Source: an uncultured Treponema sp.
GTDB lineage: Bacteria; Spirochaetota; Spirochaetia; Treponematales; Treponemataceae
Assembly (NCBI GenBank): GCA_949300145.1
Contig: CASGDA010000004.1
Location: 108,139 to 172,138 of the forward strand
Reading direction: 5' to 3'
Length of the DNA stretch: 64,000 nucleotides
Shown: positions 23,586-32,621 of the stretch, one piece after another
Numbering within the stretch: the stretch's first letter is position 1
Layout of the letters: each line of letters opens with the position of its first letter
Translations under genes and position numbers: made by a program
The notes under the pieces: generated by a model
What the model was told of the DNA's origin: nothing
The model's database searches: none
The model's input: only the letters and a program-made list of their open reading frames with translations

Positions 23586-24863
23586 ATGAAAATAGAGACA
23601 CAGTGTTTACATGAGGGATATAAACCGGAGAACGGTGGACCCGGAGTTATGCCTATTGTTCAAAGTACAACATACAGGTTTGATTCGACCGAACATATTG
23701 CGGATCTTTTTAATTTGCCGACGGAATATATGTATTCGCGCTTCGCCAATCCGACCTGTGATGCGGTGGAAAAAAAGCTTGCGGCGTTGGAAGGTGGTGT
23801 CGGGGCAATGCTTACCAGCAGCGGGCAGGCCGCATCCCTTATTTCAATTTTGAATGTTTGCTCAGCAGGGGACAGCTTTATCGCCATGAATTCGCTGTAC
23901 GGCGGAACAGTGAATTTGTTTGCTGTTACTTTGAAACGTTTCGGAATAGAATGTATTTGGATTGACGGGGACAGTTCCGAAGAGGAAATAAGCGCCGCCT
24001 TCAAAAAAAATACAAAAGCGGTTTTCGGAGAGACTCTTACGAATCCTTCTCTGAACGTATGTGATATTGAAAAATTAGCCAGGGTTGCTCACAGCCATCA
24101 TGTTCCCCTTATTATTGACAACACCTTCGCAACCCCCTACCTGTGCCGTCCGGCTGGTTGGGGAGCGGACATTATTGTGCATTCAACTTCAAAATATATG
24201 GACGGGCACGCCCTTCAAGTCGGTGGTGCCATTATAGATTCCGGTAATTTTGATTGGGCCTCCGCATATAAACAGACAGGATTTTTCGCTGATTTTATTG
24301 AGCCTGATGAAAGTTACCACGGCATAAAATATGTGGAAACCTTTGGAAAGGCCGCCTTTATCATAAAGGCCAGGATGCAGCTTATGCGTGATTTTGGTTG
24401 TTATCCCTCGGCTCATTCCGCTTTCCTCTTGAATTTGGGGCTGGAAACCCTGCCGGTCAGGATGAAGCGTTACTGCGAAAACGGCCTTAAGGTTGCCGGA
24501 TATTTTTCAAAGTCTGAGAAAATTGCGGCCGTCAATTACCCGGCTTTGCCCGGAGACAAATATAAAAATCTCGCCGACAAATATCTGCCGGACGGCTCAA
24601 GCGGAGTGGTCTGCATCTCAATAAAGGGCGGCCGGGAAAAAGCCATGAAATTTACAAATTCGCTGAAACTTGCTTCCAATGAAGTTCATGTCGCTGATAT
24701 AAGAACCTGTGTCCTTCACCCGGCCAGCGCCACCCACAGGCAGCTTACGGATGCCCAGCTTGAGGCGGCGGGAATTGACGGAGGAATGATCCGGTTCAGC
24801 TGCGGGCTTGAACATGTTGATGACATTATTTCCGATATAGAACAAGCCCTTGCGGTGATTTGA
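23586..24863 (+). CDS. metY: O-acetylhomoserine sulfhydrylase-like PLP enzyme
   Basis: This enzyme of the Cys/Met-metabolism PLP family probably joins sulfide to O-acetylhomoserine to make homocysteine, the precursor of methionine. The PLP lysine is Lys203 in HSTSKYMDGH. Other marks are YSRFANPTCDAVEKKLAALEGG near the start and the MetY-type stretch YHGIKYVETFGKAAFIIKAR. The length of 425 residues fits MetY better than the ~380-residue cystathionine synthases and lyases. The start is ATG 23586, 5 bases after AGAGG. A related gamma-lyase activity cannot be excluded. A strong terminator follows. Confidence 0.88.
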   Translation: MKIETQCLHEGYKPENGGPGVMPIVQSTTYRFDSTEHIADLFNLPTEYMYSRFANPTCDAVEKKLAALEGGVGAMLTSSGQAASLISILNVCSAGDSFIAMNSLYGGTVNLFAVTLKRFGIECIWIDGDSSEEEISAAFKKNTKAVFGETLTNPSLNVCDIEKLARVAHSHHVPLIIDNTFATPYLCRPAGWGADIIVHSTSKYMDGHALQVGGAIIDSGNFDWASAYKQTGFFADFIEPDESYHGIKYVETFGKAAFIIKARMQLMRDFGCYPSAHSAFLLNLGLETLPVRMKRYCENGLKVAGYFSKSEKIAAVNYPALPGDKYKNLADKYLPDGSSGVVCISIKGGREKAMKFTNSLKLASNEVHVADIRTCVLHPASATHRQLTDAQLEAAGIDGGMIRFSCGLEHVDDIISDIEQALAVI

Positions 24864-24870
24864 TTTGAAG

Positions 24871-24900
24871 CCCGGTTATTTTTGCTAACCGGGTTTTTTT
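24871..24900 (+). terminator. Rho-independent terminator after metY
   Basis: CCCGGTTA (24871-24878) and TAACCGGG (24886-24893) form a perfect 8-bp stem with a 7-nt loop, followed directly by seven Ts. It separates metY from the fatty-acid operon. Confidence 0.92.
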
Positions 24901-25053
24901 ATGGGCAATTTAAAAATTTATGAAGACTTTTTATAATTATATATAAGAAACGGTATTGTTTTTACAAAGTGTATTTAAATCTGTTTTTTCTTACGAATTC
25001 TATGTATAATCGACCTTATTGACAGTATTTGAAAAAAAATACAAAGTATAGAG

Positions 25054-25086
25054 CAGTTTGACAAAATTATATTTTTTGTCAAACTG
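25054..25086. promoter_or_regulatory. Perfect 13-bp inverted repeat before the fatty-acid operon (probable operator)
   Basis: CAGTTTGACAAAA (25054-25066) is repeated exactly in inverse as TTTTGTCAAACTG (25074-25086), with a 7-nt AT spacer. It ends 21 bases before the fabH start. There is no T-run suited to termination. A -10-like TATAAT lies at 25005-25010, so the repeat would fall just downstream of that start, where a bound repressor could block transcription. Neither the FapR nor the FabT consensus matches in full. It could also act as an mRNA hairpin. Confidence 0.65.
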
Positions 25087-25107
25087 TCGTAAAGGAATGG
25101 AGTTAGT

Positions 25108-26061
25108 ATGGCGGTTGTTGTAAAAGGTACAGGAATGTATGTCCCTGCAAACAAGGTGAAAAATGATGATTTACCCGAAAGTCTTCAGACTTCCGATGAA
25201 TGGATCCGTTCCCATACCGGAATAGGAAGCAGGTTTATTGCTTCCGAAGGTGAAACGAACACAATTCTGGGGGCGGCTTCTGCAAAGAAGGCTTTAGCTG
25301 CGGCGGGAATAACCGCGGATATGCTTGATTTGATTATTTTCACCACAACCACCCCGACTTACAGCGGATGCCCGTCCGATGCCTGTTTGTTGCAGGCGGA
25401 GCTTGGCGCTGACAAGGCTGCTTGTTTTGATTTGCTGGCGGCCTGTTCCGGGTTTGTATATGCGTCGGATACTGCCGCCGGTCTTTTGGAACGCCGGGGG
25501 TGGAAATACGCCCTTATATGCAGCACGGAAATTCTTTCCCGTGTTGTGGATTGGACAGACCGTTCCACCTGTGTTCTTTTTGGAGACGGATCAGGTTCCG
25601 CCGTTCTTGAAAACACCGCCGCCACCGGCACTGACTGCGGAAACAGAGGGCTTAAAACCGTGATTCTTAACTCTGTCGGCAGCGGAGCGGGGGCCCTTTA
25701 CATCGAGCACGGCGACAAAATAAAAATGGACGGTCATGCCGTGTATAATTTTGCTGTTGGCTCCATCGCCAGCATAATAGAGTCCTTGATGGAAAAAGAG
25801 TCGCTTACGCTGGATGATGTGGATATGATTGTCTGTCATCAGGCTAATTCCCGTATTATTTCCGCCGCCGCAAAACGGCTTTCCATTCCGTTGTCGAAAT
25901 TTATTTTCAATATGGAAGAATATGGAAATACTTCTTCCGCTTCAATTCCAATGACACTTGCTTCCTTGGAAGAGAGCGGAACTTTGAAAAAAGGCATGAG
26001 AATAATCGTTGCCGGCTTTGGAGCAGGGCTTACAAGTGGAGGAGGTGTCATCATATGGTGA
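25108..26061 (+). CDS. fabH: 3-oxoacyl-[ACP] synthase III
   Basis: FabH starts fatty acid synthesis by condensing acetyl-CoA (or a branched primer) with malonyl-ACP. The catalytic triad is complete: Cys113 in LLAACSGF, His244 in VCHQANSRI and Asn274 in EYGNTSSASIP. Length, 317 residues, is normal. It is the first gene of a ten-gene operon that runs to accA and lies right after a perfect inverted repeat. A GGAATGGAG site precedes ATG 25108. The 3' end overlaps fabD by 7 bases. Confidence 0.95.
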   Translation: MAVVVKGTGMYVPANKVKNDDLPESLQTSDEWIRSHTGIGSRFIASEGETNTILGAASAKKALAAAGITADMLDLIIFTTTTPTYSGCPSDACLLQAELGADKAACFDLLAACSGFVYASDTAAGLLERRGWKYALICSTEILSRVVDWTDRSTCVLFGDGSGSAVLENTAATGTDCGNRGLKTVILNSVGSGAGALYIEHGDKIKMDGHAVYNFAVGSIASIIESLMEKESLTLDDVDMIVCHQANSRIISAAAKRLSIPLSKFIFNMEEYGNTSSASIPMTLASLEESGTLKKGMRIIVAGFGAGLTSGGGVIIW

Positions 26062-27011
26062 CCAAATACGCTTTTTTGTTTCCCGGGCAGGGTGCCCAGT
26101 TTCAGGGAATGGCTGTTGATTTATATGAGGCTTCCGCCGCTTCGAAAAAATGCATGGATTCGTTTTCTGAAGTTGCGGGGGAAGATATTCCGGATCTGTT
26201 ACGGGATTCTTCTGCGGAGGTTCTTTCCCGCAGCGACCGCAGTCAGCTGGCTATAACAGCCGCATCCCTTTCTGTGGCCGCCGCCCTGGAGGAAAAAGGG
26301 ATAAAACCCTCCGCTTGTGCAGGATTCAGTCTTGGAGAGTTTTCGGCTCTTTATTCTGCCGGGGTACTCTCCTTTGAGGATACGGTGCGGGTTGTTAAAC
26401 AGCGCGGGGAAATTATGCAGCGCGTTTGTGATGATATTGCCGCCAAATCTGCCGGAAAAGCTCCGGGAATGGCCGCCGTCATAGGACTTCCTCCGGAAAA
26501 AGTTACGGAAATCTGTTCTTCCTGCAGCGGGGTTTATGCAGCGAACATGAACAGTGTAAGGCAGACGGTGATTTCCGGTACGGCGGACGGACTTGATGCC
26601 GCGGAAAGTAAATTCAAAGAAGCCGGCGCAAGGCGGTTTGTCAGACTTGCGGTTGCCGGTCCTTTCCATTCTCCTTTGATGCGGGAGGCGGCTGTTGAGT
26701 TTGAGAAAATCATAGAACCCGTTGAATTTAAAAATCCGTCGGTTCTTCTTTTCTCCAATGTGAGCGGAAAAAAAATCAGCTCCGGCGAGGAAGCTAAAAA
26801 ACTTGCGGTTCTTCACCTTATTCAAAGTGTTTTATGGACAAGCGAAGAAAAAGAGCTTGCGGATGTTATTTCCGCTGATAAAGAAAACCATTGGGTTTTA
26901 ATTGAACCCGGACCGGGAAAGGTTTTAAGCGGATTGTGGAAAGATACGGAAGCCGGTGCGGATCATCCTGTGATTCCGTGCTGTTCTTTTGAGAATATTT
27001 CTGAGTTGTGA
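26055..27011 (+). CDS. fabD: Malonyl-CoA:ACP transacylase
   Basis: FabD moves malonyl from CoA to acyl carrier protein, supplying the extender unit. It has the N-terminal FLFPGQGAQFQGM motif, the catalytic Ser92 in GFSLGE, and the histidine in VAGPFHSPLM. Length is 318 residues. ATG 26055 follows a GGAGGAGG stretch at the end of fabH, about 9 bases upstream, and the genes overlap by 7 bases. It fits between fabH and fabG as in many fab operons. Confidence 0.95.
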   Translation: MVTKYAFLFPGQGAQFQGMAVDLYEASAASKKCMDSFSEVAGEDIPDLLRDSSAEVLSRSDRSQLAITAASLSVAAALEEKGIKPSACAGFSLGEFSALYSAGVLSFEDTVRVVKQRGEIMQRVCDDIAAKSAGKAPGMAAVIGLPPEKVTEICSSCSGVYAANMNSVRQTVISGTADGLDAAESKFKEAGARRFVRLAVAGPFHSPLMREAAVEFEKIIEPVEFKNPSVLLFSNVSGKKISSGEEAKKLAVLHLIQSVLWTSEEKELADVISADKENHWVLIEPGPGKVLSGLWKDTEAGADHPVIPCCSFENISEL

Positions 27012-27049
27012 ATTCTGGTTTTCAATTAAGAAAACCGTCGGAGGATTTT

Positions 27050-27793
27050 ATGTTATTGAATGGGAAAAAAGCACTTGTTACTGGTTCTTCCAGGGGAATA
27101 GGAAAGGAAATTGTATGCAGGTTTCTTGAGGAAGGGGCTGAAGTTTGGGGCCTCTGTTCAAAACCCTCGGCTACGCGGGAAGAGCTTGAAAAATTTGCCG
27201 GGGAAAAAGGTTCGGCTTTTCATGAGATTTGCGCCGACGCAGGGAATACGGAAGAACTTTCCTCTGTTGTAAAAGCCGCCTTGGAGAAATCCGGTGGATT
27301 TGATGTTTTGGTGAATAACGCCGGCATTACAAGGGACGGGCTTTCTTTCAGAATGAAAAAAGAAGACTGGGATTCAGTTATCGCTGTTAATTTGACAAGC
27401 GCTTTTATTGTTTCCCAGATTGTTTCTTCTGACATGGTGAAAAAAAGAAGCGGTTCAATCATAAATATGTCAAGTGTAGTCGGGCTTCATGGTCAGGCTG
27501 GCCAGGTTAATTACGCGGCGAGCAAAGCCGGATTGATTGGTTTGACAAAAAGTCTGGCGAAGGAAGTCGGCGGGCGTGGTATCCGTGTTAATGCCATCGC
27601 GCCGGGTTTTATCGATACGGATATGACCCGTGCCGTAAAGGAAGAGGCCAGGGATGAGTGGCTCAAGGGGATTCCTTTGAAACGGGCAGGGAAACCGGTC
27701 GATATTGCAAATGCGGCTGTTTTTCTGGCATCGGATATGTCTTCGTATATAACTGCACAGGTTTTGGGAGTTGACGGCGGGCTCGGCGCATAG
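27050..27793 (+). CDS. fabG: 3-oxoacyl-[ACP] reductase
   Basis: FabG reduces the 3-keto group with NADPH. This short-chain dehydrogenase (247 residues) has the cofactor motif GSSRGIGKEI, the NNAG motif, and the Ser-Tyr-Lys triad in SSVVGLHGQAGQVNYAASKAG. It ends with ITAQVLGVDGGLGA, typical of FabG. The start is ATG 27050, about 5 bases after GGAGGA; an earlier in-frame GTG at 27008 lacks such a site. It follows fabD and precedes fabF. Confidence 0.95.
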   Translation: MLLNGKKALVTGSSRGIGKEIVCRFLEEGAEVWGLCSKPSATREELEKFAGEKGSAFHEICADAGNTEELSSVVKAALEKSGGFDVLVNNAGITRDGLSFRMKKEDWDSVIAVNLTSAFIVSQIVSSDMVKKRSGSIINMSSVVGLHGQAGQVNYAASKAGLIGLTKSLAKEVGGRGIRVNAIAPGFIDTDMTRAVKEEARDEWLKGIPLKRAGKPVDIANAAVFLASDMSSYITAQVLGVDGGLGA

Positions 27794-27829
27794 TTTCTGT
27801 GTCGGGTTCTTATTTATAAGGAGCATGAA

Positions 27830-29086
27830 ATGAATAGAAAGGTTGTTGTTACAGGTTTAGGCGCAGTTACTCCGCTCGGAAACACTTTGGACGAAAGCTG
27901 GCAGGCTGTCCGGGAAGGAAGGAGCGGGATTTCAAGGATAACTGCCTTTGATACAACTGACTATGAATGTAAAATAGCAGGCGAAGTAAAGAATTTTGAC
28001 CCGAGCGTTTGGATAGACAAAAAGGAAGCCAGAAAAATGGGCCGGTATTCCCAGTTTGCTGTGGTCGCCGCCATTCAGGCCATGAAAGACGCGGGATTAT
28101 CCAATGATAATATGGATGCCAACCGTGCGGGCGTTCTTATCGGAAACGGAATCGGAGGATTTGATGTCCTTGAAGCTTCAATAAAGAAATATTTTGAAGT
28201 GGGGAATTCCAGGATTCCGCCTCTCAGCATTCCGATGCTTATTCCGAATGAGGCTCCGGGAAACATAAGCATGATTTTCGGTCTTCACGGTACAGCTCTT
28301 TCCCTTGCGACAGCCTGCTCCTCCGGAACAGATGCGCTGGGGCTTGCTCTGGATCAAATCCGCTCCGGACGGCTGGATATATGTCTTGCCGGCGGGACGG
28401 AGGCAACTGTGACAGGATACGGAATCGGTTGTTTTCAGGTTTTGAAGACGCTTGCAACTTCTTATAACGATGACCCTGAAAAAGCCAGCCGTCCTTTCGA
28501 TGTCAAACGTGAGGGCTTTGTCATGGGGGAAGGCGCGGCTATTCTCATTCTGGAGGAATATGAACACGCCAAAGCCAGGGGAGCCCGTATTTATGCTGAA
28601 TTCGCAGGATATGGCGGTTCATCGGATGCTTATCATATTACGAGTCCTGATCCGACAGGGAACGGAGGGGCTCTGGCCATGATAAATGCGATTGCCGACG
28701 CGGGAATTTCCCCCGAAGATGTCCAATACTATAACGCACACGGAACATCGACCCCCATAAATGATCCGGCTGAAACAGCCATGATAAAAAAAGCTTTCGG
28801 CGATCATGCTTATAAAATGAAAATATCTTCGACAAAAAGCATGACAGGGCACTGTCTTGGAGCCGCCGGCGCCATCGAAGCGATTTTCTGTGTGAAAGCC
28901 ATTCAGGAAGGATTTTATCCGCCTACAATCAATCTTGATAATCCTGATGTTGAACACGGTTGTGATTTGGACTATGTTCCCAACAAAGGCGTGGATGTTT
29001 CCGCAAGCGGAGGTATATCTTGCGCGGCTTCCGGTTCTTTAGGTTTCGGCGGTCATAACGGCGTTGTGGTTTTCCGCAGAATTTAA
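27830..29086 (+). CDS. fabF: 3-oxoacyl-[ACP] synthase II
   Basis: FabF elongates acyl-ACP chains by condensing them with malonyl-ACP. The active site is complete: Cys163 in ATACSSGTDAL, a histidine in YNAHGTSTPIND and a second in KSMTGHCLGAAGA. Length, 418 residues, is standard. A good AAGGAGC ribosome-binding site precedes ATG 27830. No separate fabB is seen in the window. No acpP gene lies between fabG and fabF, where it often sits in other bacteria. Confidence 0.96.
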   Translation: MNRKVVVTGLGAVTPLGNTLDESWQAVREGRSGISRITAFDTTDYECKIAGEVKNFDPSVWIDKKEARKMGRYSQFAVVAAIQAMKDAGLSNDNMDANRAGVLIGNGIGGFDVLEASIKKYFEVGNSRIPPLSIPMLIPNEAPGNISMIFGLHGTALSLATACSSGTDALGLALDQIRSGRLDICLAGGTEATVTGYGIGCFQVLKTLATSYNDDPEKASRPFDVKREGFVMGEGAAILILEEYEHAKARGARIYAEFAGYGGSSDAYHITSPDPTGNGGALAMINAIADAGISPEDVQYYNAHGTSTPINDPAETAMIKKAFGDHAYKMKISSTKSMTGHCLGAAGAIEAIFCVKAIQEGFYPPTINLDNPDVEHGCDLDYVPNKGVDVSASGGISCAASGSLGFGGHNGVVVFRRI

Positions 29087-29119
29087 GGTTCTGCAATTTT
29101 GTATTGTTACGGAGGAAAT

Positions 29120-29545
29120 ATGTCCGGTATAAAAAATATAAAAGATTTACTTCCGCACAGGGAGCCGTTTTTGTTTGTGGATGAAATCGTAAGTGCTGAC
29201 AAAGACGGAAGCGTTTCTCTGAGAACTTTCACCGATGAAGATTTTTTCTTCAAAGGCCATTTCCCTGAATATCCGGTTGTTCCCGGTGTTATTCTTGTGG
29301 AAACCATGGCTCAGTGCGGCGGGGCGGCCCTCAGCTCGCAGAAGGTTTTCCCGGAAGGCTCCCTGTTTTTCCTTGGAACTGTTGACAAGGTGAAATTCCG
29401 CCGTCAGGTACGTCCCGGGGACACTGTCCGCATCGAGGTGAAAAACCTGCGGGTGTCGCCCAGAATGATAAAACAATCCGGAATCGCATATGTCGGGGAT
29501 GAAGTCGCCGCGGAAGCGGAATGGATGTGCCTTGTCGGGAAATAA
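29120..29545 (+). CDS. fabZ: 3-hydroxyacyl-[ACP] dehydratase
   Basis: FabZ removes water from 3-hydroxyacyl-ACP to give trans-2-enoyl-ACP. The hot-dog fold motifs are clear: LLPHREPFLFVDEI and GHFPEYPVVPGVILVETMAQCGG, which carry the catalytic His and Glu. The start is ATG 29120, directly after a GGAGG site at 29111-29115, giving 141 residues; an earlier in-frame start would lie before that site. It feeds the next gene, fabV, whose product reduces the enoyl group. Confidence 0.94.
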   Translation: MSGIKNIKDLLPHREPFLFVDEIVSADKDGSVSLRTFTDEDFFFKGHFPEYPVVPGVILVETMAQCGGAALSSQKVFPEGSLFFLGTVDKVKFRRQVRPGDTVRIEVKNLRVSPRMIKQSGIAYVGDEVAAEAEWMCLVGK

Positions 29546-29574
29546 ATAATTTATTTTGTTGTAGGAGGTTGAAT

Positions 29575-30765
29575 ATGGTTATAAAACCTATGGTCCGAAG
29601 TAATATTTGTCTTAATGCCCATCCTGCGGGATGTAAAAAATCCGTGATGGATCAAATTGCTTATGTAAAAGGTAAAAAACAAAAGAGGAATTATTCCGCC
29701 GGTGCAAAAAATGTCCTTGTTTTAGGCTGTTCAAACGGGTACGGTCTGGCAAGCCGTATTGTCGCCGCCTTTGGTTATGGAGCTGATACAATCGGCGTTT
29801 CCCTTGAAAAAGCCGGAACTGAAAACAAAGGGGGTACTCCCGGATGGTATAATAACCTCGCTTTTGATGAAGCCGCCGCCTCGGAGGGTTTGTTTTCCCA
29901 GACACTGAATGGAGATGCTTTTTCAGACGGGCTTAAAGAGGAAGTTATCAACGCCGCGAAAGCCAGAGGTATAAAATTTGATCTTGTTGTTTACAGTCTG
30001 GCAAGTCCCGTCAGAACAGATCCTGATACCGGTGTCATGTATAAATCAGTGATAAAACCCATAGGAGACACTTTTTCCGGTAAAACCTTTGATCCGATGT
30101 CGGGTGAAATGAAGGAAATTTCCGCGGAACCTGCAACTGAAGATGAAATCACCCAGACTGTAAAGGTTATGGGCGGTGAAGACTGGGAACGCTGGATTTC
30201 CAGATTATCAAAAGGCGGAGTGCTCGCAGACGGTGTGATTACAGTAGCCTATTCCTATGTGGGACCGGAGGTTTCCCAGGCCATTTACAGGAGAGGGACA
30301 ATCGGAAAAGCGAAGGAACATTTGGAAAAAACCGCGGAGGTTCTTAACCAGGAGATGTCCGCTTATCATGGCTCCGCCTATGTATCCGTGAACAAGGGTC
30401 TTGTAACCAGAGCCAGCGCTGTTATTCCGATAATTCCCCTTTACCTTTCCGTTTTATTCAAAGTCATGAAAAAGAAAGGAACCCATGAAGGTTGTATCGA
30501 ACAGATAAACAGATTGTTTACAGAAAGGTTGTATACCGGTTCTTCCATCCCTGTTGATGAGGAAAAACGTATCCGCATTGACGACTGGGAAATGGATCCT
30601 GCCGTGCAGGCGGAAGTTTCTGCAATTATGCCGAATGTTACTGCTGAAAATATTTCGGAGCTTGCGGATCTGGCCGGATATAAACATGATTTTCTGGCTA
30701 CAAGCGGATTTGACATCGCCGGCGTGGATTATGAAAAAGATGTTCCGAGGTTGGACTGTATTTAA
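29575..30765 (+). CDS. fabV: Trans-2-enoyl-ACP/CoA reductase, FabV/Ter type
   Basis: This NAD(P)H-dependent enzyme carries out the last step of each elongation cycle, reducing the trans-2 double bond. The 396-residue protein has the cofactor motif GCSNGYGLASR (51-61) and the FabV/Ter catalytic pattern Tyr-X8-Lys, here Tyr238 and Lys247 in IYRRGTIGKAK. The Treponema denticola homologue (Ter) is a well-studied member and favours crotonyl-CoA. The position in a fab operon with no fabI or fabK suggests it serves lipid synthesis here. ATG 29575 follows AGGAGG. Confidence 0.94.
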   Translation: MVIKPMVRSNICLNAHPAGCKKSVMDQIAYVKGKKQKRNYSAGAKNVLVLGCSNGYGLASRIVAAFGYGADTIGVSLEKAGTENKGGTPGWYNNLAFDEAAASEGLFSQTLNGDAFSDGLKEEVINAAKARGIKFDLVVYSLASPVRTDPDTGVMYKSVIKPIGDTFSGKTFDPMSGEMKEISAEPATEDEITQTVKVMGGEDWERWISRLSKGGVLADGVITVAYSYVGPEVSQAIYRRGTIGKAKEHLEKTAEVLNQEMSAYHGSAYVSVNKGLVTRASAVIPIIPLYLSVLFKVMKKKGTHEGCIEQINRLFTERLYTGSSIPVDEEKRIRIDDWEMDPAVQAEVSAIMPNVTAENISELADLAGYKHDFLATSGFDIAGVDYEKDVPRLDCI

Positions 30766-30780
30766 ATTAAAGGAGCTAAG

Positions 30781-31290
30781 ATGAACGAAAATTTTATCCT
30801 TTCTCTTATAGAAAAATTCAACTCAAGTCCTGTGGTTTCCCTTGAACTGAAACAGGGCGAAGACAAGCTTGTTCTTAAAAAGAAAGAAGCTTTTGACAGG
30901 CTTCCGAAAGAGACAGCCCCTGTGCTTCCCGGATTTATTCCGTCTCCGGCGGTTCATCAAACCGCTCCGGTTCCGCCTGCCCAGGCTTCCGCTTCCGCCG
31001 CATCTCCGGCTCCCGCAGGGAATGATTCCGAACCCGCGGAGGATTCCTCTCTGATTCAGGTTAAAAGTCCGATAGTTGGAACCTTTTACCGGGCCCCGTC
31101 CCCCGATTCTCCCGTCTACGTGGAGGAGGGAAAATCTGTTAAGAAGGGCGAGCCTCTCTGTATCCTTGAAGCCATGAAAATGATGAATACGCTTGAATCC
31201 GAATTTGACTGCACGGTTGAAAAGATTCTCGTTCAGAATGGTGATTTGGTGGAATTTGAACAACCTTTGTTCCTAGTCAGGAAGAATTGA
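30781..31290 (+). CDS. accB: Biotin carboxyl carrier protein of acetyl-CoA carboxylase
   Basis: AccB carries biotin between the carboxylase and transferase halves of acetyl-CoA carboxylase. This 169-residue protein has a typical N-terminal helix region, a Pro/Ala-rich linker (~44-85), and a biotinyl domain with Lys133 in EAMKMMN as the biotin site. The conserved thumb-like PxxxGTFYRAPSP segment is also present. The AGGAG site lies before ATG 30781. The stop overlaps the start of accC by one base (TGATG). Confidence 0.96.
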   Translation: MNENFILSLIEKFNSSPVVSLELKQGEDKLVLKKKEAFDRLPKETAPVLPGFIPSPAVHQTAPVPPAQASASAASPAPAGNDSEPAEDSSLIQVKSPIVGTFYRAPSPDSPVYVEEGKSVKKGEPLCILEAMKMMNTLESEFDCTVEKILVQNGDLVEFEQPLFLVRKN

Positions 31291-32603
31291 TGATAAAACG
31301 ATTATTAATCGCAAACAGAGGGGAAATCGCTGTCCGTATCATAAGAGCCTGCCGTGAATTGGGGATAGAAACTGTTGCGGTTTATTCCTCTGCGGATAAA
31401 GAAAACCTTCACGTGAAACTGGCAGACAGGGCGGTGTGTATCGGTGCCCCTCCTTCTGCGAAAAGTTATTTGAATGCGGATGCTTATATAACCACAGCAT
31501 TGGCGACCGGATGTGATGCGGTTCATCCCGGTGTGGGGTTTTTATCTGAAAATGCGGTATTCGCGGCAAAGGTAAAAAAAGCCGGTTTGATTTGGATAGG
31601 CCCGGAAGCGGAAACAATCGAGCTTCTAGGCGATAAAGTCCAGGCGAGGGCAACCGCATCTTCCCACGGTCTTCCGGTTACACCCGGTTCCGATGGCGCG
31701 GTTTCTTCTGAAAAAGAAGCGGTGAAAATCGCCGAGCGCTGCGGATTTCCTGTAATCATCAAAGCCGCTTCCGGTGGCGGTGGAAAAGGTATGCGCATTG
31801 TCTATGAGGCAAAGGATTTGGCGGAGAATCTTAAAATAGCGTCTTCCGAAGCCCAGGCAAATTTTGCGGACGGAACCGTTTATATCGAGAAATATCTTGT
31901 GAATCCCAGACATGTGGAGCTTCAGGTTTTGGGTGACGGTAAAGGCGGTGTCGCTGTTTTAGGCGAGCGCGATTGTTCCATGCAGAAAAACCACCAGAAA
32001 CTTATTGAGGAAAGCCCTTCACCGGGCGTTTCTCCTGAAATGCGCAAAAAAATGTGTTCCGGGGCTATTTCCCTTTTTTCTGCATTAAAGTATAGGGGAG
32101 CAGGTACAATTGAGTTCCTGGCGGCCGGAAACGAATTTTTCTTCATGGAAGTGAATGCGCGTGTTCAGGTGGAGCATCCTGTTTCGGAGCTTGTTACAAA
32201 TTCCGATATCATCCGGGATCAAATCGGAGTTTGCGCCGGACTTCCCATGGAAGCTGCGGAAGGTGTGAACGAAATAAACGGTTGGGCCATTGAAGCAAGG
32301 ATAAACGCCCGTTCCCCCGGAAAGATAAAAAAACTTAATATTCCGGGCGGACCGGGAGTACGGTTTGATACTTTTGTTTATGCCGGATATTCCGTTGTAC
32401 CTTTTTATGATTCAATGATAGCGAAACTCATTGTCCACGACAGTACCAGAGACCGTGCCATAAAAAGGCTGCTGAGAGCGTTGAATGAACTTGAAATTGA
32501 AGGCGTTCCCACGAATATAGAGGAACAAAAGAAAATTCTGACTTCTCCGCAGTTTTTATCCGGGAATTTTGGAACAGGCTTATATGCTGAATTATTTCAG
32601 TAG
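31290..32603 (+). CDS. accC: Biotin carboxylase subunit of acetyl-CoA carboxylase
   Basis: AccC uses ATP and bicarbonate to carboxylate biotin on AccB. The 437-residue protein has the N-terminal KRLLIANRGEIAVRIIRA, the ATP-grasp glycine loop (KAASGGGGKGMRIV) and the catalytic stretch EFFFMEVNARVQVEHPVSE. The start is ATG 31290, overlapping the accB stop codon by one base, so it is translationally coupled; an in-frame TTG one codon earlier is less likely. All ATP-grasp motifs look intact. Confidence 0.96.
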   Translation: MIKRLLIANRGEIAVRIIRACRELGIETVAVYSSADKENLHVKLADRAVCIGAPPSAKSYLNADAYITTALATGCDAVHPGVGFLSENAVFAAKVKKAGLIWIGPEAETIELLGDKVQARATASSHGLPVTPGSDGAVSSEKEAVKIAERCGFPVIIKAASGGGGKGMRIVYEAKDLAENLKIASSEAQANFADGTVYIEKYLVNPRHVELQVLGDGKGGVAVLGERDCSMQKNHQKLIEESPSPGVSPEMRKKMCSGAISLFSALKYRGAGTIEFLAAGNEFFFMEVNARVQVEHPVSELVTNSDIIRDQIGVCAGLPMEAAEGVNEINGWAIEARINARSPGKIKKLNIPGGPGVRFDTFVYAGYSVVPFYDSMIAKLIVHDSTRDRAIKRLLRALNELEIEGVPTNIEEQKKILTSPQFLSGNFGTGLYAELFQ

Positions 32604-32621
32604 AAGCTGAAGGGAGGATTT

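Noticed and set aside
24901..25053. Possible riboswitch upstream of fabH
   Set aside because: The stretch is AT-rich with no conserved riboswitch core that I can recognise; only the inverted repeat at 25054-25086 stands out.
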